A stretch of DNA of 64,000 bases from the NCBI GenBank assembly GCA_022843385.1, contig JALHNT010000030.1, positions 1 through 64,000 on the forward strand, read 5' to 3'. The notes beneath the pieces were generated by a model. The model did not search any database, had not been told where the DNA came from, and worked only from the letters and a program-made list of their open reading frames with translations. Within the stretch, counting starts at the first letter, position 1. The number at the start of each line of letters is the position of its first letter. Of the stretch, positions 26,220-34,568 are shown in pieces. The DNA is from Anaerolineae bacterium. GTDB lineage: Bacteria; Chloroflexota; Anaerolineae; Aggregatilineales; Phototrophicaceae. Position numbers and translations under genes: made by a program.

Positions 26220-27226
26220 GAGGCCAGGAACGCCAGCAGGTCAGCATTGAAGGCTGGGGCAGCTTCTTCCTGTGGCAGATGCCCCACGTCAGGGTAGGTG
26301 ATATACGTCGCTTCCGGCAGCAGCTCATACAGCCGTTGACCGACGCTGACCGGCAACCAGGTGTCATCCTCACCCCACACGATCATCACCGGTGCGCTGA
26401 TGGCGCTGATCTGAGCCGCCGTGATCGGGTCAGGCTGGAAGGTGCTGCCGGTCAACTGATTGAGCAGGGCTTCATCCCAGCCGATCACCTGTAGCTGGCG
26501 GGCGTAGCCGGCCTGAATGTCGGTGGTCATGAAGTTGGGATCGTGATAGGCGCTCCTGAGAATGTTGGTGGTGAAGTCCGGCGTGACGAAGGCGCGAATG
26601 CCCAGCCGCGCCCAACGCTCGAAGGCCGGAAATTGCAACAGGCCGACCGCCCAGGAGGGCAGCCCCAGCGCCCCGCCCACCCGTCCACCGCCCCGGCCGC
26701 CGCTGCCTTCTGGCAGGGGGTCATCGGTGGGGCGCAGCGCCCCGGAGACGAACACAGCTTTCTGTACCCGTTCCGGGTACTGGACGGTGAAGTAACCGAC
26801 CACGCCACCGCCCTGACTCTGCCCGACCAGCACCGCGTTCGGCAGCTCCAGTTGATCCATCACTTTGGCAGTGAAGGCGGCTAAGGCCGAAGGCGAGTAG
26901 GGGATATTGTCCCCGGTCTTGGCCGAGAGACCATAGGGCGGGCGGTCAAAGGCGATGGCGCGGTAACCGGCCTCGGCCAGCACATCGATCTGGTCACGCC
27001 AGGTGAAGGTCGAAGCGCCCCAGCCATGCAACAGCAGCACTGGCGTTCCGTCCGCTGGCCCACGCGCCAGCACATAGGTCGAGAGGCCGTCCACCTCGAT
27101 GAAGAAGCCATCGGGATCAGCCAGGGTAGCCGCCTCGACACCAAGCGGGGGCAGGGGGATGAGAAACGGCCCGATCAGGATGACCAGGATGAGGACGATG
27201 ACGATACGCAGCAGCCACTTGAGCAT
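26216..27226 (-). CDS. Membrane-anchored alpha/beta hydrolase, tandem copy 1
   Basis: 336 aa from the ATG at 27226 (ribosome-binding site GAAGG; the frame is open upstream to 27355 but without leader character). N-terminal anchor MLKWLLRIVIVLILVILIG, oxyanion HGWGAS, nucleophile GQSQGG, acid WGEDDTWLPVS, His PDVGHLPQEEAAP. A Gly/Arg-rich insert, GSGGRGGGRVGG, follows beta-6 in the cap region and is absent from copy 2. First gene of the three-gene operon. Confidence 0.88.
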   Translation of the reverse strand: MLKWLLRIVIVLILVILIGPFLIPLPPLGVEAATLADPDGFFIEVDGLSTYVLARGPADGTPVLLLHGWGASTFTWRDQIDVLAEAGYRAIAFDRPPYGLSAKTGDNIPYSPSALAAFTAKVMDQLELPNAVLVGQSQGGGVVGYFTVQYPERVQKAVFVSGALRPTDDPLPEGSGGRGGGRVGGALGLPSWAVGLLQFPAFERWARLGIRAFVTPDFTTNILRSAYHDPNFMTTDIQAGYARQLQVIGWDEALLNQLTGSTFQPDPITAAQISAISAPVMIVWGEDDTWLPVSVGQRLYELLPEATYITYPDVGHLPQEEAAPAFNADLLAFLAS

Positions 27227-27378
27227 GAGGTTGACCTTCGGAAGTTGACGAATTGTCTTCCAGCATACCGCATTCGTCTGAGCGCGGGATGAAAGGGTTA
27301 ACCGGGTCTTAGCACTCGCTTCACGTCGGTTGGGTAGTATCTTCAAAAATCCCATTCGATTAGAGAAAGACCCTCCTG

Positions 27379-28854
27379 ATGCTGCGTTCTGGTTTTCGCC
27401 TGTTGATTATGATCGCGTTCCTCGTCCTCGTCGCGCCGGTGGCCGCCCAACCGGAGACCGCTATCACGCCGGTCGAAGTCCGGGTGATGACCTTCAACAT
27501 CTGGGTCGGTGGCGAACTGGTCGATTTCGGCAAGGTGGTCGAAGCGGTTCAACTGGCCGGTGCTGATGTGGTCGGCTTACAGGAACCGGCTGGCAATGCC
27601 CGCCGTCTGGCCGAGGCGCTGGGCTGGCAGCACGTTAGCGACCGGCTGCATGTCATCTCACGCTACCCGCTGATCGATCCGCCGGGGGCGAATGGCCTGT
27701 ATGTTTTCGTCCAGGTCGCGCCGGGTCAGGTCTTCGCCATCGCCAATACCCATCTGCCGTCTGACCCTTACGGGCCGTATCTGGTGCGGGATGGCGAGCC
27801 GCTGGAGGCCGTGCTTCAGAATGAGATGGAGACGCGGATGCCGACGCTGCAACCCTTCCTCGATGTCCTGCCGGGTTTGGTCGAGGCCGGGTATCCGGTG
27901 CTGTTCACCGGCGATTTCAACACCCCGTCACATCTGGATTGGACTGAGGCGATGGTGGGCGTCGTGCCACAAATCCAGTACCCGGTGGAATGGCCGGTGA
28001 CGCTGGCGCTGGCCGAAGCCGGATTTGCCGATACCTACCGCGTCATCCACCCGGACCCGACTGTTCGGGTTGGTATGACCTGGACGCCTGGTTATCCGGT
28101 GCCGCGTTTGCGCGATAATGAAGTGGTGGATCGCATTGACTACGTGTTCGCGTCGGGCAAGGTCAAGGTGCTGGATGCCCAGATCGTCGGTGAAGCCGGC
28201 GGGCCGGATGTCGATATTGGCGTCGCACCCTATCCGTCGGATCATCGCGGCATGGTAGCGACGGTCAGCCTGATCCCGGCGGTGCCGCCGTTGTTCACCT
28301 CGGTGGATCGGCGGGTGCTGCGCGTCGGTGACCCGATTGTGGTGCGCTATCATGCCCCCAACGGCGAAGACACCGACCGGATCGTGATCGTTCCGTCAGG
28401 CGCTGCGTCGGATGCTGCGTTGATGTCACTGCCCCCGATGGAAGCCGACTTCTTCGGCGCGGTGACCTTCGGTTCACAGACGCTCGCGCCCGGTCAGTAT
28501 GACACGCTGGTGGTGGATGGCGAGGGCGTCGAATACGGGCGCAACACCTTCTGGCTCTTGGCGCGGGATGCTGTGCCACAGGTTCAAACCGAGAAGGCCA
28601 CATATGCCGTCGGCGAGGGCATCACGGTTCAGTGGGAGAATGCGCCAGGCAATCGCTATGACTGGATCGGCATTTACCCAGCGGACGAGAGCGACCTGTA
28701 CAATTATCTCGGCTTCCTCTATGCCGAACAGGCCTCCAGCGGGCAGGTAACCTTCACCGATCTGGGGCTGGAGCCGGGCGAGTATGAAGCGCGGCTGATG
28801 CGCGACGATTGGTACGAGGTGCTGGCGACTGTTCGGTTCAGGGTGGGCGAGTGA
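27379..28854 (+). CDS. Secreted endonuclease/exonuclease/phosphatase-family protein with Ig-like tail
   Basis: 491 aa with a signal peptide (residues 1-25). The EEP/DNase I-like domain (about 35-300) has TFNIWVGG, the metal-binding Glu in GLQEP, NTHLP, TGDFNTPS, DRIDYVF and the catalytic SDHRGMV. This family cleaves phosphodiesters in nucleic acids or phospholipid/inositol headgroups. The C-terminal 180 residues look like two beta-sandwich segments (VRYHAPNGEDTDRIVIVP; VQWENAPGNRYDWIGIYP) of the kind found on secreted phosphodiesterases. Confidence 0.88.
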   Translation: MLRSGFRLLIMIAFLVLVAPVAAQPETAITPVEVRVMTFNIWVGGELVDFGKVVEAVQLAGADVVGLQEPAGNARRLAEALGWQHVSDRLHVISRYPLIDPPGANGLYVFVQVAPGQVFAIANTHLPSDPYGPYLVRDGEPLEAVLQNEMETRMPTLQPFLDVLPGLVEAGYPVLFTGDFNTPSHLDWTEAMVGVVPQIQYPVEWPVTLALAEAGFADTYRVIHPDPTVRVGMTWTPGYPVPRLRDNEVVDRIDYVFASGKVKVLDAQIVGEAGGPDVDIGVAPYPSDHRGMVATVSLIPAVPPLFTSVDRRVLRVGDPIVVRYHAPNGEDTDRIVIVPSGAASDAALMSLPPMEADFFGAVTFGSQTLAPGQYDTLVVDGEGVEYGRNTFWLLARDAVPQVQTEKATYAVGEGITVQWENAPGNRYDWIGIYPADESDLYNYLGFLYAEQASSGQVTFTDLGLEPGEYEARLMRDDWYEVLATVRFRVGE

Positions 28855-28913
28855 GGCCGCCCGTCTGATAGTTGCGCGTTAGGCAGAATCGGTTATCTTT
28901 AACATTGCCTTAA

Positions 28914-28939
28914 AAATCCCCATGTTGAATTGGGGATTT
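28914..28939. terminator. Hairpin between the EEP gene and the protease gene
   Basis: AAATCCCC (28914-28921) and GGGGATTT (28932-28939) form an 8-bp stem, extended by one A-T pair. It lies 60 bases after the EEP stop codon and 20 bases before the protease start. T-rich flanks on both sides are modest, so a terminator for the EEP transcript or a protease leader structure are both possible. Confidence 0.45.
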
Positions 28940-28959
28940 CACTTCACAGGGGACAAAAA

Positions 28960-29766
28960 ATGTTAAAGCGATTGATTGTTTTGTTGAGTTTAATTGTTCT
29001 GGCGCTCAGTGTGATGCCGGCTTTCGCCATCACCGATGGCGCGCCGGACGGCAATGGTCATCCCTATGTTGGCCTGATGGTGGCGCAGGACGCAGATGGA
29101 AATCCACTGTGGCGCTGCAGCGGCACGCTGCTTTCGCCGACGGTGTTCCTGACCGCGGGTCACTGTACTGAAGCGCCAGCGGCCCATGTCGAGATCTGGT
29201 TCCAGGCCGATGTGGACGCAGGTCGTCCTGGCAATGGTTATCCTCTGAATGGTCAGGCTGGTGGCACGCCCTACACTCATCCTGACTTCAATCCGAATGC
29301 CTTTGTGCTGCGCGATGTGGGCGTGGTTATATTGGATGAGCCTTTTTCCAGCCCGAACGGTGTGTATGGGGAACTTCCATATCTGAACCAGCTCGACGCG
29401 CTGAAGACCCGACGCGGGCAGCAGGACGTGACATTCACTGCTGTTGGCTACGGTCTGCAGAAGAGCTTCCCTGATCCAGTGGCATATAAGAACAGCGCTT
29501 TCCGCGTGCGTATGGTCGCTTATCCCAAGCTCAACCAGATCAATGTCCCCGGATTTACCGGTAACTTCTCGCTGCTGCTCTCGAACAATGCCAGTACCGG
29601 CGGCACCTGCTTCGGTGACTCAGGCGGGCCGAACTTCCTCGGCAGTAGTAATGTTGTTGCGGGTGTGACTTCGTTCGGTATCAACGGCAACTGTGCTGGC
29701 ACCGGCGGCGTCTTCCGCATGGATCGCTCGTGGGCGTTGGATTGGGTCAGCAGCTTCCTCGACTGA
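28960..29766 (+). CDS. Secreted trypsin-like serine protease (S1)
   Basis: 268 aa from the ATG at 28960 (ribosome-binding site AGGGGAC; the open frame starts 10 codons earlier without a site). Signal peptide to AFA, then ITDGAPDGNGHPYVGLM, resembling the processed N-terminus of S1 proteases. Catalytic triad: TAGHC (His), RDVGVVILD (Asp) and GDSGGP (Ser). One disulfide pair is plausible around the Ser loop (TCFGDSGGP and NGNC). It is a single-domain extracellular enzyme without a propeptide, followed by its own terminator. Confidence 0.93.
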   Translation: MLKRLIVLLSLIVLALSVMPAFAITDGAPDGNGHPYVGLMVAQDADGNPLWRCSGTLLSPTVFLTAGHCTEAPAAHVEIWFQADVDAGRPGNGYPLNGQAGGTPYTHPDFNPNAFVLRDVGVVILDEPFSSPNGVYGELPYLNQLDALKTRRGQQDVTFTAVGYGLQKSFPDPVAYKNSAFRVRMVAYPKLNQINVPGFTGNFSLLLSNNASTGGTCFGDSGGPNFLGSSNVVAGVTSFGINGNCAGTGGVFRMDRSWALDWVSSFLD

Positions 29767-29788
29767 GGTTTTTCCTCTGTTTGTCAGC

Positions 29789-29820
29789 AACAGCCCTGCT
29801 CATCGAGTGGGGCTGTTTTG
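29789..29820 (+). terminator. Rho-independent terminator after the protease gene
   Basis: AACAGCCC (29789-29796) pairs with GGGCTGTT (29810-29817), followed by further Ts. It lies 22 bases past the stop codon. Confidence 0.8.
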
Positions 29821-29984
29821 ATTTCCCATCACCCAATCTTGCTTGCTGTCAGGCATCATGCTCAAAGCATGATTATTATCACTAAATCCTCTTCCTCATG
29901 CCCCGTAAGATTAAAAATGTAACTTTATAGCAAACAAAATTATACCAACTGTATTGACCAGGGCTACCACACCAGGAGATTCAC

Positions 29985-30257
29985 ATGAAGAACCTACTTC
30001 AGGGGAAATACTCCATGCTCACCCTCTATCGATACATCTACTTCATGGCGGGCTGGCTTACGATAGTGGCCTTTGTCACATTCGGCATTGTTGAAATGCG
30101 TTATTCCTTTTTTAACCTGTTTGCTGGCATTATCGCTGGCCTGATTATTGGTGGCGGAATCATTGTCATATCGGAAATGATCACCTTGTTCATCTGTATG
30201 GAAGATCACCTTGATCGCCTGTGCTCGTTGGAAGAAAACAAAACTTCATCAACATGA
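29985..30257 (+). CDS. Small two-helix membrane protein
   Basis: 90 aa, unrecognised. Two transmembrane helices (YIYFMAGWLTIVAFVTFGIV and FAGIIAGLIIGGGIIVISEM) and a short charged tail ending EENKTSST. CAGGAG lies upstream of the ATG. First of four small same-strand genes spaced 37-58 bases apart (29985-31595), probably one operon of membrane and exported proteins without known function. Confidence 0.6.
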   Translation: MKNLLQGKYSMLTLYRYIYFMAGWLTIVAFVTFGIVEMRYSFFNLFAGIIAGLIIGGGIIVISEMITLFICMEDHLDRLCSLEENKTSST

Positions 30258-30306
30258 TCTCAATGAGGGAATACATCCCTTATGCAATTTACAGGAGGAA
30301 ACGATC

Positions 30307-30819
30307 ATGCCCACCAAAGTTCTGCTCAATGGTCAGGAAGCCTATCTCAGCGATTACGCTGGGGCAAATGGCAGTCATACTGTTAATTCGCCATCCGGTA
30401 TCCCCCTAGGAGAAGTTGACTCATCCACCTACAGCGATGTGAAAATGCGCCAGGCATCGCGGGACATGGCCCAGATGCCATTTGAAATGACCAATGCTAT
30501 GTTACAGGGCTATAATTCTACTGGAGCGAATGAATCGCTGTCCCGGTTGCAGGGTTCATGGACAACCATGATCCTGGCGATCCTGTGGCGCACGGTTCGC
30601 TATTACTTCCGCGCAACCTTCAAGGGCCCGATGGGCGACCGTATCGGCGTGTTGGCTGCGCCCGTCATCGGGTTTATGGTGATACTCACCGGCGGCACTT
30701 CAACCGGCGCTACCACTGATGCGATGTTGATTGGCACTCTGATCTTTCTCTTCGGTGGACTGATTCTGGGGCCATTGGGCGGGTTCATCGAACGCCAGGT
30801 CAAGAATCGCGCTGCCTGA
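30307..30819 (+). CDS. Hypothetical protein with C-terminal membrane hairpin
   Basis: 170 aa from the ATG at 30307, chosen for the AGGAGG site 8 bases upstream. The N-terminal 90 residues are soluble (KVLLNGQEAYLSDYAGANG, then YSDVKMRQASRDMAQMPFEM), followed by an amphipathic helix and two Gly-rich transmembrane segments (IGVLAAPVIGFMVILTGG; LIGTLIFLFGGLILGPLGGF). No family is recognised. Second gene of the four-gene run. Confidence 0.6.
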   Translation: MPTKVLLNGQEAYLSDYAGANGSHTVNSPSGIPLGEVDSSTYSDVKMRQASRDMAQMPFEMTNAMLQGYNSTGANESLSRLQGSWTTMILAILWRTVRYYFRATFKGPMGDRIGVLAAPVIGFMVILTGGTSTGATTDAMLIGTLIFLFGGLILGPLGGFIERQVKNRAA

Positions 30820-30877
30820 TCTCAATCTGATTGGTTCGATCCAAACTGAATAACACAACATCCCGAAAGGAAAAATC

Positions 30878-31195
30878 ATGAACCGCAATCTCATGGCATG
30901 GATGGTGCTGGTCGCGCTGCTGCTGGTCATCGGTGCGTATGGTTTGACGCTCAATGCTCGCCCGGCCAATGCCCAGGCCGACAATATGCAGGCCTATATT
31001 CAATCGCTGGTCGATCAGGGGCAGGCCTTTACTATCAGCTCCCTGAGCTGGGGATTGGATGTGGATGGCAGCACCATCCAGGTGAGCGAACTCGGCAGTG
31101 ATTTCCTTTGCTTGTCGGGCGAAATCAGCATCATGATGAATCCGTACAAGACAGTCTGCACGAGTTTCAGCACCATAGCGATAAGCATTCGCTGA
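30878..31195 (+). CDS. Small exported hypothetical protein
   Basis: 105 aa, with a signal peptide (MVLVALLLVIGAYGLTL, AXA-like end ANAQA) and about 70 mature residues containing two cysteines (FLCLSG; KTVCTSF) that could form a disulfide. AAAGGAAAAATC precedes the ATG. Third gene of the four-gene run; no family recognised. Confidence 0.55.
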   Translation: MNRNLMAWMVLVALLLVIGAYGLTLNARPANAQADNMQAYIQSLVDQGQAFTISSLSWGLDVDGSTIQVSELGSDFLCLSGEISIMMNPYKTVCTSFSTIAISIR

Positions 31196-31232
31196 CCATT
31201 CCTGAAAGCCGATGGCGAGGGGAGCCGCATCC

Positions 31233-31595
31233 ATGTTCACTAGCTCGCAAAAATGGGTGATCGCCCTGTGGTTGGGGCTGCCGCTGGCTGCGCTCATCGT
31301 CATCACCGTCATCAACCCGCGCTATGCCGTCCGGTTGCTGGAAGCCTTCGGCCCGGTCACCGGACTGACATTGGTGATTGCGCTGGAGATTGTCAATGGG
31401 CTGGCGTTATGGCTGGGCTACAGCGGGTTGAACCGTTGGTCAGCCCGCCGACCCGCCGACCCGCGTGGGCTGCCTCATGCGGTTGGCATCCTGCTCGCCA
31501 TCGTCACCCTGATTGTCTTTACGCTGCCGGCGTCGTGGCTGGTGATTTTCTATCCCAGCCTGATGATTCTGCTGGAGACACCTTCGACCTTCTGA
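31233..31595 (+). CDS. Small membrane protein
   Basis: 120 aa from the ATG at 31233 (GAGGGGA upstream; the open frame begins at 31212). Three hydrophobic helices (WVIALWLGLPLAALIVITVI; VTGLTLVIALEIVNGLALWL; VGILLAIVTLIVFTLPASWL). Last gene of the four-gene run. Unrecognised. Confidence 0.55.
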   Translation: MFTSSQKWVIALWLGLPLAALIVITVINPRYAVRLLEAFGPVTGLTLVIALEIVNGLALWLGYSGLNRWSARRPADPRGLPHAVGILLAIVTLIVFTLPASWLVIFYPSLMILLETPSTF

Positions 31596-31620
31596 GGCGA
31601 GCGTTTTTCGTGATAGGGGA

Positions 31621-31646
31621 GTAGGCCGGTTCGCCAACCGCCCTAC
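31621..31646. repeat. GTAGG-CGGTT palindromic repeat copy
   Basis: GTAGGCCGGTTCG...AACCGCCCTAC is an imperfect palindrome in the gap between convergent genes. It is related to the palindromes at 57364-57391 and 58704-58731. As RNA it would form a hairpin between convergent genes and may act in transcript termination. Confidence 0.55.
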
Positions 31647-31681
31647 AGCCGATCCGTTGCTCACAATGACCGAATTCAGTC

Positions 31682-32170
31682 TCAGCGTGAGATGTACTCT
31701 TCCAGTCGATCCCACGTCTCCCTGAAACCTTCCTCCATTCCCATATCGAGGATCTGCTTCAGCGCCTCCTGGGTCGGATACACCGTTTGGCTGACCACAC
31801 GGGTGTTGTTACCCTCGACGTAAAAATGCAGGGTGGACGCAGATTCCGGCAGGTCGGTATTGATGGAGCGATTAGCATCTGAGAACACATCACGGTAACG
31901 GATGAACTCTGGCGCGGTGATTTCATCAAACAGCATCAACCCCCATGACTCGTTGCCGGTGGCGGTTTCGCGCATGGCATAGTGCCACGAGCCACCCACA
32001 CGAAAATCCATGTCGCAATGGGCCAGCGGCCATTCGCGCGGCCCCCACCAGTGCATCAGATGCTCACATTGGCTGAACGCGGCGAATACCTTCTCGCGCG
32101 GGGCACTGAAGACCCGTTCAGCGCTAAAGGTACGGGCGGCGATGTCGTCTTGTATGGCAGGCTGTGTCAT
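31682..32170 (-). CDS. SRPBCC/AHSA1-type protein
   Basis: 162 aa with the Bet v 1-like START fold: RVFSAPREKVFAAFSQCEHL, HWWGPREWPL, FRVGGSWHYAM, EFIRYRDVFSD, and the C-terminal helix QILDMGMEEGFRETWDRLEE. AHSA1 proteins bind hydrophobic ligands or act as co-chaperones. The 4-base overlap with the upstream ArsR gene is the standard ArsR-SRPBCC pair, in which the repressor controls its partner. Confidence 0.9.
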   Translation of the reverse strand: MTQPAIQDDIAARTFSAERVFSAPREKVFAAFSQCEHLMHWWGPREWPLAHCDMDFRVGGSWHYAMRETATGNESWGLMLFDEITAPEFIRYRDVFSDANRSINTDLPESASTLHFYVEGNNTRVVSQTVYPTQEALKQILDMGMEEGFRETWDRLEEYISR

Positions 32171-32505
32171 GGTGCATTTTCCCCTTCGTCTAGTGTTCTC
32201 AGATACTGGTCAAGCCGGTCAAAGCGATCTTCCCACAACGCACGATACTTCGTGATGTAATCCGCTGCTTCCTTGAGTGGGGCAGCCTCGATCTGACAGG
32301 GTCGCCATTGTGCCTTGCGTCCCTGGGTGATCAGACCGGCGCGCTCCAGCACTTTCAGATGCTTGGACACGGCAGGCAGGCTCATCGCAAACGGCTCAGC
32401 CAGCTCCTTGACGGTTGCTTCCCCCTGTGCCAGCCGTGCGAGAATCGCCCGGCGAGTGGGGTCGGCCAGAGCTGCAAAGGTTGCGCTGAGTGTATCGGTC
32501 GTCAT
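32167..32505 (-). CDS. ArsR-family transcriptional repressor
   Basis: 112 aa winged helix: FAALADPTRRAILARLAQGE, VKELAEPFAMSLPAVSKHLKVLERAGLI and the wing QGRKAQWRPCQIE. The metal-binding ELCVCDL box of ArsR/SmtB is absent, so it is the non-metal subgroup usually paired with SRPBCC proteins. First gene of the pair. TTAACCAGATGGTTAA at 32523-32538, upstream of the start, is palindromic (TTAACCA/TGGTTAA) and is a good autoregulatory operator candidate. Confidence 0.92.
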   Translation of the reverse strand: MTTDTLSATFAALADPTRRAILARLAQGEATVKELAEPFAMSLPAVSKHLKVLERAGLITQGRKAQWRPCQIEAAPLKEAADYITKYRALWEDRFDRLDQYLRTLDEGENAP

Positions 32506-32522
32506 GGTGAATATCCTATCAA

Positions 32523-32538
32523 TTAACCAGATGGTTAA
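32523..32538. promoter_or_regulatory. Palindrome upstream of arsR, candidate operator
   Basis: TTAACCA-ga-TGGTTAA, 7-bp perfect arms, followed by another TTAA. It lies 17 bases upstream of the ArsR start codon. Position and symmetry fit an ArsR-family autorepression site; the function is inferred. Confidence 0.55.
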
Positions 32539-32595
32539 TTAACTTACTGGTAAAATACACCAGAATTTCTGACTTGTCAAGACCCCTGACCCTAG

Positions 32596-32910
32596 TCAAA
32601 GAGGCTCATTCCGAAGCAGGGGTAACCGTCTTGCCTGAAGCTGGGCCAGGTGCTCGCTGGACTTGAGGGAATTGGCCTCGATCTCAGCTAGCTTGAGCGC
32701 ATGGGCAGCATCCAACTCGGCCTGATTGTCATAGTAGTAAGCCAGCGCCGCGTGGACTTCGGCGGGGCTAAGATGATACTGTTCCATCGTCTCCGCAACC
32801 GATTGATTGCCATCGACCACCAGCCGCGCCACCATTTCAGCCTTAAGATGCCCATGTCCGACAATGGTTGCTTTGCCATCCTTCACGATAATCTGCGGAT
32901 TCAGCCTCAT
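32596..32910 (-). CDS. DUF433 domain protein (antitoxin-like)
   Basis: 104 aa from the ATG at 32910, which follows the photolyase stop by one base, so it is translationally coupled. DUF433 pattern: a degenerate start IIVKDGKATIVGHGHLKAEM, then VARLVVDGNQSVAETMEQYH and LSPAEVHAALAYYYDNQAELD. DUF433 proteins are small HTH proteins often annotated as VapB-type antitoxins, but no PIN/toxin gene follows, and the 30-residue charged tail is unusual. Its placement behind photolyase suggests a different role or chance. Confidence 0.75.
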   Translation of the reverse strand: MRLNPQIIVKDGKATIVGHGHLKAEMVARLVVDGNQSVAETMEQYHLSPAEVHAALAYYYDNQAELDAAHALKLAEIEANSLKSSEHLAQLQARRLPLLRNEPL

Positions 32911-32911
32911 C

Positions 32912-34351
32912 TCATCCCCCCACCTGCTTGAAGGCCGCCAGCGTGCGGTCACGGGCGAAGGCGTGATCGACGATGGGTGGGGGATAATCACGCGGCGGGG
33001 TGGGGGATGTCCAGGGCGCATGGATATAGGCCGTCGCGACGCCGCGCAGTTCCGGCAGCCAGCGCCGGATGTACACGCCATCCGGGTCGAACTTCTCCGA
33101 CTGCGACAGCGGGTTGAAGATGCGGAAATAAGGCTGGGCATCGGTGCCGGTGCTGGCCGACCACTGCCAACCGCCGTTGTTGGCCGCCGGGTCGCCATCG
33201 ATCAGCCAGTCCATGAAATGGCGTTCGCCGCGCCGCCAGTCGATGAGCAGGTCTTTGGTGAGAAAGCTGGCGACAATCATGCGGGCGCGGTTGGGCATCC
33301 ACCCCATCGCTTTCAGTTGGCGCATGGCGGCATCGACCACCGGGTAGCCGGTCATCCCGTCCTGCCAGGCACGGAACTCATCCGGGGCGTCACGCCATTC
33401 CAGTTGATCGTAAGCTGGCTTGAAGTTCCCAGCCAGCACGTGAGGGAAGTGGTAGAGGATGTGACCGTAGAAGTCGCGCCACACCAGCTCGCTGACCCAG
33501 GTTTCGACGCCTTCCAGTTCTTGTGCCGGACGCACCGGTTGATACGCTTCCCGCGCCCCCCAGTAAGCCTGGCGCGGCGAGAGCAGGCCGAAGCGTAGGT
33601 AGGGCGAGAGGAACGACGTGCTGGGACGGGTGTCGTCGCCGGGTTGAGCCGCCAACTGATCGCGCCCGTCGCCGTAAGCATAGACCCGCTCCTGTAAGAA
33701 ATCGGTCAGCCGCGCCTGAGCGACGGACTCGCTGGCTTGCGGGACGGCGATGGTCTGCGGCAGGTTGAAAGTGGCGAGGCTCAGGGGAGCCTCGGCATTC
33801 AGCCGACCCTCAAGCGCATAGCTGGCGATGATCTCCGCCGCGACGAAGGCTGAAGCGGGCAGGCCATCCATCAAGGGCGACTTGGTCAGAGTCAGCCACT
33901 TTTTCTTGAACGGACTGAACACGGTGTAGGGCTTGCCCGCGTCGGTCAGGACGCTGCCGGGGGGCAGGAGCAGCACATCATCATGGCAATGCAGCGGGAC
34001 TGTCAGCGACCGGGCCAGCTCGTCATCGCGCCGCCGGGCGAAGGGCGAGTAATCCCGGTTGAGGTAGACGGCGCTGGCCGAGGCGGCTTCGACCAGGGCG
34101 GGCAGGACACGGCGCGGGTCACCATAGAGCCGCAGCAGCCGGCTGCCACGCTGACGCAGGGTGGCGTCCAGACTGTTGAGCGCATGGAGCAGGAAGGCCA
34201 GCCGGGGCAGCCCGACGCGCGGACTTTCGAGGATGGCCGGGTCGAAGATGAAGACCGGCAGGATGGGTTGACCGAGTCGGGCGGCTTCGCTCAGGGCGGT
34301 GTTATCGCTCAGGCGCAGGTCGCGGCGAAACCAGTGGATGACAGGTGGCAT
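32912..34351 (-). CDS. phrB: Deoxyribodipyrimidine photolyase (class I CPD type)
   Basis: 479 aa, full length. The N-terminal antenna-binding Rossmann domain starts IHWFRRDLRLSDNTAL. The C-terminal FAD domain has STSFLSPYLRFGLLSPRQAY, WRDFYGHILYHFPHV, MPNRARMIVASFLTKDLLIDWR, NGGWQWSASTGTDAQPYFRI and FNPLSQSEKFDPDG. These match class I CPD photolyases, which repair UV dimers using light and reduced FAD. Antenna type (MTHF or 8-HDF) cannot be fixed by eye. Confidence 0.95.
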   Translation of the reverse strand: MPPVIHWFRRDLRLSDNTALSEAARLGQPILPVFIFDPAILESPRVGLPRLAFLLHALNSLDATLRQRGSRLLRLYGDPRRVLPALVEAASASAVYLNRDYSPFARRRDDELARSLTVPLHCHDDVLLLPPGSVLTDAGKPYTVFSPFKKKWLTLTKSPLMDGLPASAFVAAEIIASYALEGRLNAEAPLSLATFNLPQTIAVPQASESVAQARLTDFLQERVYAYGDGRDQLAAQPGDDTRPSTSFLSPYLRFGLLSPRQAYWGAREAYQPVRPAQELEGVETWVSELVWRDFYGHILYHFPHVLAGNFKPAYDQLEWRDAPDEFRAWQDGMTGYPVVDAAMRQLKAMGWMPNRARMIVASFLTKDLLIDWRRGERHFMDWLIDGDPAANNGGWQWSASTGTDAQPYFRIFNPLSQSEKFDPDGVYIRRWLPELRGVATAYIHAPWTSPTPPRDYPPPIVDHAFARDRTLAAFKQVGG

Positions 34352-34568
34352 GATGATGATCCTGATGGATGGGAGATGGCATCAGGGTAGCACGTCAAGC
34401 TGAATGCCAGATGTGTGTCAGTCGTCAGTCAAAAGTCGTCAGTCAATAGAGAATACAATCACGCTTCTGTGCTGCTGATTGACCCTACTCTTAAACGATG
34501 GGGAAGGCGTGGGAAATTGGCTATACTCGCTGCTCAGAACTCATCACATGACGGCAGAGGATAGCAAC

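Noticed and set aside
32911..33198. N-terminal extension of the DUF433 gene into the photolyase gene
   Set aside because: The extension is a low-complexity Arg/Pro/Ser shadow frame; the ATG at 32910 fits both the family start and coupling to the photolyase stop.
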